Position numbers and translations under genes: made by a program
Shown here: piece after piece, positions 34,787 through 44,368 of the stretch
Layout of the letters: each line of letters starts with the position of its first letter
How positions within the stretch are numbered: position 1 is the stretch's first letter
Notes under the pieces: model-generated
The model's database searches: none
What the model was told of the DNA's origin: nothing
Seen by the model: the letters and a program-made list of their open reading frames with translations, nothing else
From: Burkholderiaceae bacterium
Lineage (GTDB): Bacteria > Pseudomonadota > Gammaproteobacteria > Burkholderiales > Burkholderiaceae_C
Length of the DNA: 64,000 nt
Reading direction: 5' to 3'
NCBI GenBank assembly: GCA_019745555.1
Contig: JAIESX010000001.1
Location: forward strand, 1 to 64,000

Positions 34787-36463
34787 TCACTTCTTGTCTC
34801 TCAACTCCCGGCGCAGGATCTTGCCAACCGGCGTCTTGGGCAGCTCGGTGCGGAATTCGACCACCTTGGGCTGCTTGTAGCCGGTCAGGTTTTCCCTGCA
34901 GTAGGCGCGCACCTGCTCCTCGGTCAGGGCCGGATCCTTCTTGACGATCACGAGCTTGACGGCCTCGCCGGTCTTCTCGTCGGCCACGCCCACGCAGGCG
35001 CATTCGAGGACACCCGGCAGCTTGGCCACCACGTCCTCGATCTCGTTCGGGTAGACGTTGAAGCCGCTGACCAGCACCATGTCCTTCTTGCGGTCGACGA
35101 TGCGGAAGAAGCCCTTCTCGTCCATGACGCCGATGTCGCCGGACTTGAACCAGCCGTCGGGTGTCATGACCTTGGCGGTCTCATCGGGGCGCTGCCAGTA
35201 GCCGGCCATGACCTGCGGGCCCTTGATGGCGATCTCGCCGGGCTGGCCCTGGGGCACATCGCGACCCTCGTCGTCGATGATCTTCATGTAGGTGCTAGGC
35301 AGCGGCACGCCGATGGTGCCGGTGAAGGAGGTGTTGGTCACCGGGTTGCAGCTCGCCGAGGGGCTGGTCTCGGACAGGCCATAACCCTCGCAGATGGGGC
35401 AGCCCGTCTGCTTGAGCCACTTGTCGGCCACCGCACCCTGCACGGCCATGCCACCGCCGACGGAGACCTTGAGGTTGCCCCAGTTCACCTTATTGAAGTC
35501 CGGGTGGTTGGCCAGACCGTTGAACAGGGTGTTGACCGCCGGGAAGCTGTGGAAGGTGTGCTTGGACAGCTCCTTGAGCACGGCCGGCAGATCGCGCGGG
35601 TTGGGAATCAGGATGAGCTTGCCCCCCGTGCGCATGGACAGCATCATGCCCACCGTGAAGGCGAAGATGTGGTACAGGGGCAGCGCGCACACGCCCGTGG
35701 GCTGCTGGCCGGCCGGCACCTTCTTCATGACGGGCGAGTTCCAGATCTCGGACTGCAGCACGTTGGCGATCACGTTGCGATGCAGGAGCACGGCGCCCTT
35801 GGAGACGCCCGTGGTGCCGCCGGTGTACTGCAGCACGGCCACGTCGTCGGGCTTGATGTCGGGCTGGCGCAGGCTGCCACGCTCGCCCTGGGCCACCGCG
35901 TCGTTGAAGCGCACGGCACCCGGCAGGCTGAAGGGCGGCACCAGCTTCTTGACTTTGCGCACCACGAAGTTGACCAGCGCGCCCTTGAGCAGACCCAGGC
36001 GGTCGCCCATGGTGCACAGCACCACGTGCTTGACCGGGGTGGCGGCGATGCACTTCTCCAGCGTGGCGGCGAAGTTCTCGATGATGACGATGGCCTTCGA
36101 CCCCGAGTCCTTGAGCTGGTGCTCGAGCTCGCGCGCCGTGTACAGCGGGTTGACGTTGACCACCACATAGCCGGCGCGCAGGATGGCAGCGACGACCACC
36201 GGGTACTGCGGCACGTTGGGCATCATGATGGCCACGCGGTCGCCCTGGGCCAGGCCCAGGCCCTGCAGGTAGGCGGCGAAGGCGCGGCTCAGGCGGTCGG
36301 TCTCGCCGAAGGTGAGCTCCTTGCCCATGAAGCTGTAGGCCGGGCGATCGGCGTACTTGCGGAAGCTCTCTTCCATCAAGGCCACCAGGGACGTGTAGGG
36401 CGAGGGCGGCAGATCGGCGGGCACGCCTTCGGGGTAGCTCTTGAGCCAGATGCGGTCGCTCAT
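34787..36463 (-). CDS. fadD: Long-chain fatty acid-CoA ligase
   Basis: A 558-residue ANL-family ligase that activates fatty acids with ATP and CoA. The AMP-binding P-loop YTGGTTGVSKGAVL is near residue 215, ICEGYGLSETSP near 370, and the hinge and C-terminal motifs WFKSGDIGVMDEKGFFRIVD and KDMVLVSGFNVYPNEIED follow; the catalytic Lys is in TPVGKILRREL. The ATG at 36463, with GGAGACAAG before it, is chosen over the upstream one at 36505. A terminator from pntB lies just upstream, so fadD has its own promoter in a short 40-base space. Confidence 0.95.
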   Translation of the reverse strand: MSDRIWLKSYPEGVPADLPPSPYTSLVALMEESFRKYADRPAYSFMGKELTFGETDRLSRAFAAYLQGLGLAQGDRVAIMMPNVPQYPVVVAAILRAGYVVVNVNPLYTARELEHQLKDSGSKAIVIIENFAATLEKCIAATPVKHVVLCTMGDRLGLLKGALVNFVVRKVKKLVPPFSLPGAVRFNDAVAQGERGSLRQPDIKPDDVAVLQYTGGTTGVSKGAVLLHRNVIANVLQSEIWNSPVMKKVPAGQQPTGVCALPLYHIFAFTVGMMLSMRTGGKLILIPNPRDLPAVLKELSKHTFHSFPAVNTLFNGLANHPDFNKVNWGNLKVSVGGGMAVQGAVADKWLKQTGCPICEGYGLSETSPSASCNPVTNTSFTGTIGVPLPSTYMKIIDDEGRDVPQGQPGEIAIKGPQVMAGYWQRPDETAKVMTPDGWFKSGDIGVMDEKGFFRIVDRKKDMVLVSGFNVYPNEIEDVVAKLPGVLECACVGVADEKTGEAVKLVIVKKDPALTEEQVRAYCRENLTGYKQPKVVEFRTELPKTPVGKILRRELRDKK

Positions 36464-36503
36464 GTCTTGTCTCCTGTGTTGTCGGGGCTGACTGTAGCCG
36501 AAC

Positions 36504-36546
36504 AAAAAAAGACCGTGCTGGAATTTCCAGCACGGTCGTGCTTTTT
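36504..36546 (-). terminator. Terminator of pntAB
   Basis: GACCGTGCTGG/CCAGCACGGTC (36511-36521 and 36527-36537), with seven A at 36504-36510 giving the U tract on the minus strand, and six T at 36542-36547 on the other side. Confidence 0.9.
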
Positions 36547-36599
36547 TCCTGTGGCGGGATTATGCCTTGCCGGAATCGGCCGACACCCCCGGGAAAACG

Positions 36600-38012
36600 T
36601 CAGGCCTTCAGGGCTGCAAGCACCTCGTCCAGCATCTTCTTGGCGTCGCCGAAGAGCATGCGGTTGTTGTCCTTGTAGAACAGCGGGTTGTCCACGCCGG
36701 CATAGCCCGAAGCCATCGAGCGCTTCATCACGATGGAGGTCTTGGCCTTCCAGACTTCCAGCACCGGCATGCCGGCGATGGGGCTGGTCGGGTCGTCCTG
36801 CGCGGCCGGATTCACGATGTCGTTGGCGCCAATGACCATGGCCACGTCGGTGTCCGGGAAGTCCTCGTTGATCTCGTCCATCTCGAGCACGATGTCGTAG
36901 GGGACCTTGGCCTCGGCCAGCAGCACGTTCATGTGGCCGGGCATGCGGCCGGCCACCGGGTGGATGCCGAAGCGCACCGTCACGCCCTTCTCACGCAGGG
37001 TCTTGGTGATTTCGTTGACGGTGTGCTGGGCCTGGGCCACGGCCATGCCGTAACCCGGGACGATGATCACGCTCTTGGCCTCGCGCAGCAGCTCGGCGGT
37101 GTCGGCAGCCGTCACCGGCACCACCTCACCCTGCGGCTCGGCCGCAGCGCCAGACGCGGCCGGGGCGCCACCACCGGAGCCGAAGCCCCCGGCGATCACG
37201 CTGATGAAGTTGCGGTTCATCGCGTTGCACATGATGTAGGACAGGATGGCACCCGAGGAGCCCACGAGTGCGCCCGTGACGATCAGCAGGTCGTTGCTCA
37301 GCATGAAGCCGGTGGCCGCGGCGGCCCAGCCCGAGTAGCTGTTGAGCATGGACACCACCACCGGCATGTCGGCGCCGCCGATGGCCATGACCATGTGCAC
37401 GCCGAAGAGCAGGGCGATGACCGTCATCACGATCAGCGGGGTCATGCCCGAGGCCACATCCTTGGCCAGGATGAACTCGCGGCCGAACCAGATCACGACC
37501 AGCAGGGCCACGAGGTTGAGCCAGTGGCGTGCGGGCAGCAGCAGCGGCTTGCCGCCGATCTTGCCATTGAGCTTGCCGAAAGCGATCAGCGAACCCGAGA
37601 AGGTCACCGCCCCGATCAGGATGCCGATGTAGATCTCCACCTCATGGATGATCTTTTCCGCGCCCTGGTACTGGATCGAGGTGTCGACATAGCTGGCGAA
37701 GCCGACCAGGCAGGCTGCGAGGCCCACCAGGCTGTGCATGAGCGCCACCAGCTCGGGCATCTGGGTCATCTTCACGACCTTGGCGGCGTAGAGACCGATG
37801 CCGCCACCGATCAGCAGCGCGATGATGATCCAGGCGATGCCGGCGGGTGCGACGCGCGGGCCGAAGATGGTGGCCAGCACGGCCAGGGCCATGCCAACGA
37901 TGCCGAACAGGTTGCCGCGGCGCGAGGTTTCCGGGTTGGACAGGCCACCCAGGCTCAGGATGAAGAGTATGGCGGCGCCGAGATAGGCCACCGTGGCGAG
38001 ACTTTGGGACAT
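36600..38012 (-). CDS. pntB: NAD(P) transhydrogenase subunit beta
   Basis: A 470-residue subunit of the proton-translocating transhydrogenase (NADH + NADP+ to NAD+ + NADPH). About nine membrane helices occupy residues 1-265 ([40 protein letters not shown]). A short Ala/Gly-rich linker leads to the NADP-binding domain III with [34 protein letters not shown], and [19 protein letters not shown]; the C-terminal [20 protein letters not shown] is conserved. It starts 32 bases after pntA and ends the operon. Confidence 0.97.
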   Translation of the reverse strand: MSQSLATVAYLGAAILFILSLGGLSNPETSRRGNLFGIVGMALAVLATIFGPRVAPAGIAWIIIALLIGGGIGLYAAKVVKMTQMPELVALMHSLVGLAACLVGFASYVDTSIQYQGAEKIIHEVEIYIGILIGAVTFSGSLIAFGKLNGKIGGKPLLLPARHWLNLVALLVVIWFGREFILAKDVASGMTPLIVMTVIALLFGVHMVMAIGGADMPVVVSMLNSYSGWAAAATGFMLSNDLLIVTGALVGSSGAILSYIMCNAMNRNFISVIAGGFGSGGGAPAASGAAAEPQGEVVPVTAADTAELLREAKSVIIVPGYGMAVAQAQHTVNEITKTLREKGVTVRFGIHPVAGRMPGHMNVLLAEAKVPYDIVLEMDEINEDFPDTDVAMVIGANDIVNPAAQDDPTSPIAGMPVLEVWKAKTSIVMKRSMASGYAGVDNPLFYKDNNRMLFGDAKKMLDEVLAALKA

Positions 38013-38044
38013 GATCGTCTTTCCTTCTTGTTCTTGTCTCTGGA

Positions 38045-39652
38045 TTACTTGCGGAACATGGCGAGCATGCGGCGCGTGACGGCGAAGCCACCGAACATGT
38101 TGATGGCCGTGAGCACGATGCCGGCAAAGGCCAGCCAGCGGATCAGCTCATCGGGCCGGCCGGCGGTGCCGGCCTCGGGCGGTGCGATCTGCACCAGCGC
38201 GCCGATGGCGATGATGCTGGAGATGGCGTTGGTCACACTCATCAGCGGCGTGTGCAGCGCGGGCGTGACGTTCCAGACCACCATGTAGCCGATAAAGCAG
38301 GCCAGCACGAAGACCGTGAAGTGGCCCAGGAAGGCCGCAGGCGCGTAGGCACCAATGAACCAGAAGGCCAGTGCGGCCACGGCAAAGATGATGGCCAGGG
38401 TCTTGGCGGGCAACGGGCCGCTGCTGCCATGACCATGGCCGCCTTTCTTCTCGGCCACCGGCGCGGCGGCCGGCTTGGGTGCGGGCACCGCAGCGGGCTT
38501 GAGCGGCGGAGCCGGCCAGGTGACGGCGCCGTCCTTGATGACCGTCAGACCGCGGATGGCATCGTCTTCCATGTTGACGTTGGCCACGCCGTCCTTGGCC
38601 TTGCAGAGCTCTTCGCTCAGGCGGAACAGATTGGTCGCGTACAGGGTGGACGACTGCTTGGCCAGGCGCGAGGCCAGGTCCGTGTAACCGATGATGGTCA
38701 CGCCATGCTTGACCACGGCCTGGCCCGGCTCGGTCAGCTCGCAGTTGCCGCCCTGCTCGGCGGCCATGTCCACGATCACGCTGCCCGGCTTCATGGACTT
38801 GACCATCTCGGCCGTGATCAGCTTCGGAGCCGGCTTGCCCGGGATCAGGGCGGTGGTGATGATGATGTCCACCTCACGCGCCTGCTGCGCGTACATCTCG
38901 CGCTGCGCCGCCTGGAAGCCCTCGCTCATGACCTTGGCGTAGCCGCCGCCGCCCGAGCCCTCTTCTTCGTAGTTCACCTTGACGAACTCGCCACCCAGCG
39001 AGACGACCTGGTCGGCCACCTCGGCGCGCGTGTCGTTGGCACGCACGATGGCGCCCAGACCCGCGGCCGTACCGATGGCGGCGAGACCAGCCACGCCGGC
39101 ACCGGCGATGAAGACCTTGGCCGGCGGCACCTTGCCCGCGGCCGTGATCTGGCCGTTGAAGTAGCGGCCGAAGGCATTGGCCGCCTCGATCACGGCACGG
39201 TAGCCGCTGACGCCGGCCATGGAGGTCAGCGCGTCCATCTTCTGCGCGCGGCTCAGGGTACGCGGCAGCGCATCCATGGCCAGCACAGTGACCTTGCGGG
39301 CGGCCAGGCGCTGCATGAGTTCGGCGTTCTGCGCCGGCCAGATGAAGCCGATGAGGATGCTGCCTTCGCGCATCAGCGCGACCTCGTCGAGGCTCGGCGG
39401 ACGCACCTTGAACACGATGTCGGACGCGGCCCAGAGCGCCGCAGCGCCGCTGATGACCTCGGCGCCCACGGTGCGGTAAGCCTCGTCACTGAAATTCGCG
39501 GCGTCACCGGCGCCGGATTCGACGGCGACCTTGAAACCGAGCTTGATCAGCTTCTCGACCACTTCGGGGACGGTTGCGACCCGCTTTTCGCCCGGGAAAG
39601 TCTCCCGGGGCACCCCGATGCGTTGCGCCGGGGCGGCTGTGCCTGCTTGCAT
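38045..39652 (-). CDS. pntA: NAD(P) transhydrogenase subunit alpha
   Basis: A 535-residue alpha subunit. NAD-binding domain I ([79 protein letters not shown]) is followed by a Pro/Ala-rich linker with a Gly-His patch (GGHGHG) and four membrane helices. The full-length E. coli-like form contains both the soluble and membrane parts, unlike the split PntAA/PntAB of some alphaproteobacteria. The ATG at 39652 has AGGAG upstream and starts [15 protein letters not shown]; an ATG further upstream would add 21 unlikely residues. Forms an operon with pntB. Confidence 0.97.
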   Translation of the reverse strand: MQAGTAAPAQRIGVPRETFPGEKRVATVPEVVEKLIKLGFKVAVESGAGDAANFSDEAYRTVGAEVISGAAALWAASDIVFKVRPPSLDEVALMREGSILIGFIWPAQNAELMQRLAARKVTVLAMDALPRTLSRAQKMDALTSMAGVSGYRAVIEAANAFGRYFNGQITAAGKVPPAKVFIAGAGVAGLAAIGTAAGLGAIVRANDTRAEVADQVVSLGGEFVKVNYEEEGSGGGGYAKVMSEGFQAAQREMYAQQAREVDIIITTALIPGKPAPKLITAEMVKSMKPGSVIVDMAAEQGGNCELTEPGQAVVKHGVTIIGYTDLASRLAKQSSTLYATNLFRLSEELCKAKDGVANVNMEDDAIRGLTVIKDGAVTWPAPPLKPAAVPAPKPAAAPVAEKKGGHGHGSSGPLPAKTLAIIFAVAALAFWFIGAYAPAAFLGHFTVFVLACFIGYMVVWNVTPALHTPLMSVTNAISSIIAIGALVQIAPPEAGTAGRPDELIRWLAFAGIVLTAINMFGGFAVTRRMLAMFRK

Positions 39653-39783
39653 GGAAAAATCTCCTGGAGTTTTATGAATCGTCACGCAGGCCCAACCCAA
39701 GGGGGTCGCCCGCACGCGGGCTAGCTTACCCGAGAATTACATGCCGCCCAGGCATAAGCTCTATAACTATTTCCCGCCCAATC

Positions 39784-39789
39784 CATAAT
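39784..39789 (+). promoter_or_regulatory. Candidate -10 element of the Nudix gene
   Basis: CATAAT ends eight bases before the ATG, predicting a leaderless transcript. No Shine-Dalgarno is present in those eight bases. Confidence 0.35.
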
Positions 39790-39797
39790 CCCGGCCT

Positions 39798-40295
39798 ATG
39801 AATACCCGTTGGAAACCCAGCGTCACCGTGGCGGCCATCATCGAGCGCGAGGGCCGCTACCTGCTGGTCGAGGAAGAAACACCCGAAGGGCTCAAGCTCA
39901 ACAACCCGGCCGGGCACCTGGACCCGGGCGAGTCGCCCGCCGCCGGCTGCGCGCGCGAAGCACTCGAGGAAACCGCCCACCGCTTCACACCGACGCACCT
40001 GGTCGGCGTCTACCTCTCGCGCTTCCAGCGCGAGCGGGCCGGAGGCGCCGTCGAGGACATCACCTACCTGCGCTTCGCTTTCGCGGGTGAGCTCGGCGAG
40101 CCCGTGCCGGGTCGCCAGCTCGACACCGGCATCGTGCGCACGCTGTGGATGACGCCCGAGGAGATCCGCGCCAGCGCCGCGCGGCATCGCAGCCCCCTGC
40201 TGCTGCGCTGCCTCGACGACCATCTGGCCGGCAAGCGCTATCCGCTGGATCTGGTCTACACCGATCCGACGGTGCAGGTCCTGCAACCGGACTGA
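39798..40295 (+). CDS. Nudix hydrolase (NudJ-like)
   Basis: A 165-residue Nudix enzyme. The N-terminal strand VTVAAIIEREGRYLLVEEE is followed by the Nudix box GHLDPGESPAAGCAREALEE (G-x5-E-x7-R-E-x2-E-E), which is complete except that Ala replaces the last box Gly. The order and length resemble NudJ, a pyrophosphatase for thiamine pyrophosphate and nucleotides in E. coli, but substrate cannot be fixed by eye. It ends one base before the stop of the convergent hydroxyacid dehydrogenase. Confidence 0.88.
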   Translation: MNTRWKPSVTVAAIIEREGRYLLVEEETPEGLKLNNPAGHLDPGESPAAGCAREALEETAHRFTPTHLVGVYLSRFQRERAGGAVEDITYLRFAFAGELGEPVPGRQLDTGIVRTLWMTPEEIRASAARHRSPLLLRCLDDHLAGKRYPLDLVYTDPTVQVLQPD

Positions 40296-40296
40296 A

Positions 40297-41304
40297 TCAG
40301 CGCGCGAGGTTGCGCAAGGCCTGGCCCGCGCACCAGCGGCCCAGGTTGTCCAGGAACATCGCGGCCACGCGTGCGGCGTTGCCATCGGAATGCCCGGCCG
40401 AATGCGGCATGGCGATGACGTTGTGCAGGTCCCAGAGCGGCGAGGCTACGGGCAGGGGCTCGTGCTCGTAGACGTCGAGGAAAGCGCCGCCAAGATGGCC
40501 GGCGCGCAGCGCAGCAATCAGATCGGCCTCCACCACCACCTCGCCCCGCGCCACATTGATCAGGCCCGCGCCGCGCGGAAGCGCGGCCAGCGCGCGCGCA
40601 TCGACCAGGCCGCGCGTCTGCGGCGTCAGCGGGCAGGCCAGCAGCAGCCAGTCGGCGCGCGGCAGCACGGCCGGCAGATCGCCAAAGCCCAAGAACTCGA
40701 TCCCGTCCTGCGGCGGCATGGCCTGCGTGCGCACCACGACGAGGCGCAAACCCAGCAGGCGCAGAAAGGCGCCGATGCGCTGGCCGATCGGCCCCCAGCC
40801 CACGAGCACCGCCGTCTGGCCGCCCAGGTCGCGCGGCAGCGCGCTGCCGATCAGCGGCGCCCAGCGGTGCTCGCGCTGCGCGGCCATGAGCTGCGGAAAG
40901 CGCCGCGCCAGCGCCAGCAGGCCGGCCAGCGCGGTCTGGGCCACGACCTCGGCGTTCGCGCCCGAGGAGGTGGTCACGCTCACACCGCGCGCGCGCAGCT
41001 CCACATAGATGTCGCGGTCGGCCCCGGCCGAATGGATGTGCACCCAGCGGAGGCCCTGCGAGCGACGCAGTACCTCATAACAGGCCTGCAGCCCTGGCGC
41101 GAGCTCGTGCTTGGTTGACAGGCCCGTGACGTCGCGTGAGATGAAGGCGAGGTCGATGTCGCCGCGCGCACCAGCCACGGCCTGCTCGATGGTGACGAGC
41201 TCGTGCGCGCGCGCGCCCAGCACCTGCGCAATGGCCGCGCCATGCCGCGCCAGGGCCTGCTGCGAGAGCAGCAGGCGCAAGGGCTGATCGGCAACTTCAC
41301 TCAC
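40297..41304 (-). CDS. D-isomer specific 2-hydroxyacid dehydrogenase family protein
   Basis: A 335-residue NAD-dependent dehydrogenase of the D-2-hydroxyacid family. The Rossmann motif VGWGPIGQRIGAFLRLLGL is near residue 165-185. The catalytic Arg is in LINVARGEVVVEADL, Glu in DVYEHEPLPVA, and His in MPHSAGHSDGN. The start is the GTG at 41304, which overlaps the preceding Bug receptor's stop (GTGA), showing translational coupling. The N-terminal domain is poorly conserved, so the substrate is unknown; in this cluster a tricarballylate- or citrate-derived hydroxy or keto acid is plausible. Confidence 0.88.
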   Translation of the reverse strand: MSEVADQPLRLLLSQQALARHGAAIAQVLGARAHELVTIEQAVAGARGDIDLAFISRDVTGLSTKHELAPGLQACYEVLRRSQGLRWVHIHSAGADRDIYVELRARGVSVTTSSGANAEVVAQTALAGLLALARRFPQLMAAQREHRWAPLIGSALPRDLGGQTAVLVGWGPIGQRIGAFLRLLGLRLVVVRTQAMPPQDGIEFLGFGDLPAVLPRADWLLLACPLTPQTRGLVDARALAALPRGAGLINVARGEVVVEADLIAALRAGHLGGAFLDVYEHEPLPVASPLWDLHNVIAMPHSAGHSDGNAARVAAMFLDNLGRWCAGQALRNLAR

Positions 41305-42284
41305 TCGGCGCGCGCTCCTGACTCCTGCACGATCAGCTTCCACTTCTCGTACTCGCGCTGCGTGAACTGGCCGAACTGCTCGGGCGTGCCGCCCACCGGG
41401 TCGGCGCCCTGGGCAATCATCTGCTGCTCGACCGCCGGCACCTTGATCACCTCGTTGACCGCACGGTTGATCTGGTCGATCACGGCCTGCGGCGTGCCCC
41501 TGGGCGCGAAGAAGCCGAACCAGGAACCGGCCTCGAAGCCCGGAAAGCCGGCCGAAGCCACGGTGGGCACGTCCGGCATGGAGCGCGAGCGTTGCAGGCT
41601 GCTGACTGCGATGGGCCGCAGCTTGCCCGCCGTGATGTGCGGCATGACCGAGGGGATGGTCGCGAACATGAACTGGATGCGACCGGCCAGCAGGTCGCGC
41701 AGCGCGTCCGCACCCTTGTAGGCGATGTGCGTGGCCTCGAAGCCGGCGCGCTTGGCCAGCATGAAGCTGGAGAGATGCGAGGAGGTGCCGATGCCGGTGG
41801 AGCCGTAGTTGAGCACGCCCGGGTTGGCCTTGGCGTAGACCAGGAACTCTTCCATGCTGCGCGCGGGCACCGAAGGGTGCACCACCAGCACATTGGGCAC
41901 ATCGGCGATCTGTACCATGGGCACCAGATCCGTCAGCGGGTTGTAGGGCAGCGCGCGGTAGAGCGAGGGATTGACCGCAATGGGGCCGACCGAGTTGACG
42001 ATCAGGGTGTAGCCGTCGGGTGCGGCACGCACCACGAGCTCGGTGCCGAGGTTGCCACCGGCGCCCGGCTTGTTGTCGATCACGAACTGCTGCTTGAGCT
42101 TCTCGCCGAGCTGCTGCGTGACCTGGCGCGCCAGGATGTCGGTGGTGCCGCCGGCCGTGAAGGCCACGACCACGCGCACGGGTTTGGCCGCCGGCCAGGC
42201 CAGCTGGGCCTGGGCCGCGGCCGTACCGGCCAGGCCCACGAGCGCGCTTGCGGCGCACAGTTGCAGGAACAGATGTCTCTTCAT
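41301..42284 (-). CDS. Tripartite tricarboxylate transporter (Bug family) substrate-binding protein
   Basis: A 327-residue periplasmic receptor. The signal peptide MKRHLFLQLCAASALVGLAG is cleaved after AAAQA or similar; WPAAKPVRVVVAFTAGGTTD, NKPGAGGNLGTELVV, YGSTGIGTSSHL and HIAYKGADALRDLLAGRI are Bug-family signatures. No TctA/TctB genes are near. It lies between the class II aldolase and the hydroxyacid dehydrogenase in the TcuAB cluster and probably captures the cluster's carboxylate substrate. It is distinct from the Bug protein at 7357-8343, with low overall similarity outside family motifs. Confidence 0.93.
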   Translation of the reverse strand: MKRHLFLQLCAASALVGLAGTAAAQAQLAWPAAKPVRVVVAFTAGGTTDILARQVTQQLGEKLKQQFVIDNKPGAGGNLGTELVVRAAPDGYTLIVNSVGPIAVNPSLYRALPYNPLTDLVPMVQIADVPNVLVVHPSVPARSMEEFLVYAKANPGVLNYGSTGIGTSSHLSSFMLAKRAGFEATHIAYKGADALRDLLAGRIQFMFATIPSVMPHITAGKLRPIAVSSLQRSRSMPDVPTVASAGFPGFEAGSWFGFFAPRGTPQAVIDQINRAVNEVIKVPAVEQQMIAQGADPVGGTPEQFGQFTQREYEKWKLIVQESGARAE

Positions 42285-42356
42285 GGTCGTCTCCTCGGGT
42301 GGGCGGCTCTGCGGCCGCTGGGTAAAGAGAGCTGTACGCGGGGCATCCGCGCCGGC

Positions 42357-43145
42357 TCAGGTCTTGTAGCTCGGGGCCAGGCGGTCCAGCTTGCGCAGCA
42401 GGGCGGGCCATTCCATCTGGCCATAGGGCCGGCGCGTACCCGGCTGGTAGTTGTTCCAGGTTTCCTCCAGCACGGCCTGCGGCACCTGTACAAAGGGCGA
42501 GTTGCAGGCCATGGCGGCCAGCTGGCTGCGGCAGGACAGTTCCAGCCGGTGCATCCAGTTGAAGGCTTCGCCCACCGTGCGGCCCACGACCAGCGCGCCG
42601 TGGTTGCGCAGGATCAGCGCCTCGCCCTGGCCCAGGTCCCGGAGCAGCGAAGCCTGCTCGGCCTCGTCGAGCACCACGCCCTGGTAATCGTGGTAGCCGA
42701 TCTTGAGGAAGCGCATGGCCGTCTGCGTGAGGGGCAGCAGGCCGCATTCGAGCGCCGACACCGCCATCGAGGCCCAGCTGTGGGTGTGGATCACGCAATC
42801 CACCTCGTGGCGCGCGGCATGCACCGCACTGTGGATCACGTAACCGGCCTTGTTGATGCCGTAGTTGAGCTCGCCGAAGTCGGGCTTGGAGAGGACGTTG
42901 CCCTCGACGTCGATCTTGATCAGGCTCGAAGCCGTGATCTCCTCGTACATCATGCCGTAGGCATTGATCAGGAAAGCCCCCTCCTCGCCCGGCACGCGCA
43001 TGGAGATGTGGTTGGCCATCATGTCCGACATGCCGTAGAGATCGACCAGGCGGTAGCAGGCCGCCAGATCCACGCGCGCCTGCCACTCGGCCGGCGTGCA
43101 GCGATCCCTCATCGACGCGATCTGCAGGCGTCCGTTCTCGACCAT
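42357..43145 (-). CDS. Class II aldolase/adducin family protein
   Basis: A 262-residue class II aldolase-type protein. Family marks are the N-terminal CYRLVDLYGMSDMMANHISM, GEEGAFLINAYGMMYEEITA, the metal-binding region VIHTHSWASMAVSALECGLL (H-x-H), and LILRNHGALVVGRTVGEAF with a further His. These His residues would hold Zn2+ or another divalent metal. No sugar kinase or isomerase is nearby, so it is not an ordinary fuculose or ribulose phosphate aldolase; a role on a carboxylate in the TcuAB cluster is inference. It lies 29 bases after tcuB. Confidence 0.9.
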   Translation of the reverse strand: MVENGRLQIASMRDRCTPAEWQARVDLAACYRLVDLYGMSDMMANHISMRVPGEEGAFLINAYGMMYEEITASSLIKIDVEGNVLSKPDFGELNYGINKAGYVIHSAVHAARHEVDCVIHTHSWASMAVSALECGLLPLTQTAMRFLKIGYHDYQGVVLDEAEQASLLRDLGQGEALILRNHGALVVGRTVGEAFNWMHRLELSCRSQLAAMACNSPFVQVPQAVLEETWNNYQPGTRRPYGQMEWPALLRKLDRLAPSYKT

Positions 43146-43174
43146 GGTGTGCTCCTCTTCTTGCGTGCGTGTGG

Positions 43175-44368
43175 TCAGTCGTCACCGAGCTTGAGCCGGC
43201 TCGGCAGGCGTTTTTCGATGGCCCACTTGATCAGGGCCGCGCTGCGGAAGATGCCGTGCGCGAACTTGCCGTAGGGCAGGGTCAGAAAGAAAGCCATCAC
43301 GAATCCGAGGTGCAGGGCCAGCAAGGCCGGCATGACCGCCGTGCCGCGCGCAGCCCAAAGGCCCAGGCCGGTGAGCGACGTGAAAAAGAGCAGGGCGATG
43401 AAACCGCGATCCATGGGCTTTTGCGCAGCGTCGCCGTGCTGCGGGTGACGGCGCAGATGCAGGCGCCACAGGCCCGCGGTGCCGACGCACAGCGCCACGC
43501 CGCCGACGGCGCCCAGCAGCTTGGGCAGGCTGGGCAGGTCGTAGGGCGCGACCCAGCCGAAGAGGTAGTGGTAGAGCGTGGCCACGCTGGTGGCCGCGAA
43601 GCAGAGCAGGAAGCCATAGAAGGTCAGGTGGTGCATCACGCGGCGCTGCTTCGTCCAGGCGTCGTCCTCGTTGTGGCAGCCTTCACCGTGGCCGCCGTCC
43701 AGGTACTTGAGGCGCAACACATCGTGCGTGGCCTCGGCCGCCGCGGCCGTGCGTACCGCCGCCACGGCCGGTTCCTCGTACTCCTGCCCTGGCGTCACCT
43801 CCCGCCAGAAGCGGCGCACGCCCAGGGCCAGGGCCAGCACGGCGAACAGGAAGATCGGCGCGAACAGGCTCACCAGCAGGTTGTGCGGGAAGATGCCGTA
43901 GAAGTCCGTCTGCGGTGGCACGCGCCACAGCGTGTCGCGCAGCCAGAGCGTGAGCAGCATGAAGAAGGCCAGCGCGCCCGACGTGGCCAGCGCCAGCGTG
44001 AGGCCGTTACGCTGGTACAGGCGCCCCAGCGCCGGCGGCCAGGCGTAGTCCGTGTAGGTCTGCAGGCGCACCCGGGCCATGGCCTGCGGCACGTTGACCG
44101 CGAACTCGTGCGGCGGCGCGTACTGGCAGGCATGCAGGCAGGCGCCGCAGTTGTGGCAGAGATTGGCTAGGTAGTGCACATCGGCCTGCGGAAAAGCCAG
44201 GCGGCGCGTCATGGCGGGAAAGACGGCACAGAATCCCTCGCAATAGCGGCAGGCATTGCAGATCTGCAGCTGGCGCGCGACTTCGGCCTCGGCCGTGCCA
44301 GGCACCGCCTCGCCGTTGGCCAGGGCCCGCGCCTCGCGGGTCAAACTTTCAAGCTGCTGCACGCTCAC
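43175..44368 (-). CDS. tcuB: TcuB-like iron-sulfur membrane protein (tricarballylate utilization)
   Basis: A 397-residue membrane electron-transfer protein. Near the N-terminus are two C-x2-C-x2-C-x3-C clusters ([15 protein letters not shown] and [16 protein letters not shown]), each fitting a 4Fe-4S centre. Six or so membrane helices follow, with His residues suited to haem ([25 protein letters not shown]). By homology with Salmonella TcuB it reoxidises FADH2 of TcuA and passes electrons to the quinone pool. It overlaps the tcuA end by 20 bases, so it is coupled to it. Confidence 0.92.
   Translation of the reverse strand: MSVQQLESLTREARALANGEAVPGTAEAEVARQLQICNACRYCEGFCAVFPAMTRRLAFPQADVHYLANLCHNCGACLHACQYAPPHEFAVNVPQAMARVRLQTYTDYAWPPALGRLYQRNGLTLALATSGALAFFMLLTLWLRDTLWRVPPQTDFYGIFPHNLLVSLFAPIFLFAVLALALGVRRFWREVTPGQEYEEPAVAAVRTAAAAEATHDVLRLKYLDGGHGEGCHNEDDAWTKQRRVMHHLTFYGFLLCFAATSVATLYHYLFGWVAPYDLPSLPKLLGAVGGVALCVGTAGLWRLHLRRHPQHGDAAQKPMDRGFIALLFFTSLTGLGLWAARGTAVMPALLALHLGFVMAFFLTLPYGKFAHGIFRSAALIKWAIEKRLPSRLKLGDD

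Noticed and set aside
40297-43185. A 962-codon open frame on the minus strand
   Set aside because: Only its last 335 codons encode a protein (hydroxyacid dehydrogenase). The rest is an out-of-frame reading of the Bug receptor and aldolase genes, with Gly/Arg/Pro-rich nonsense.
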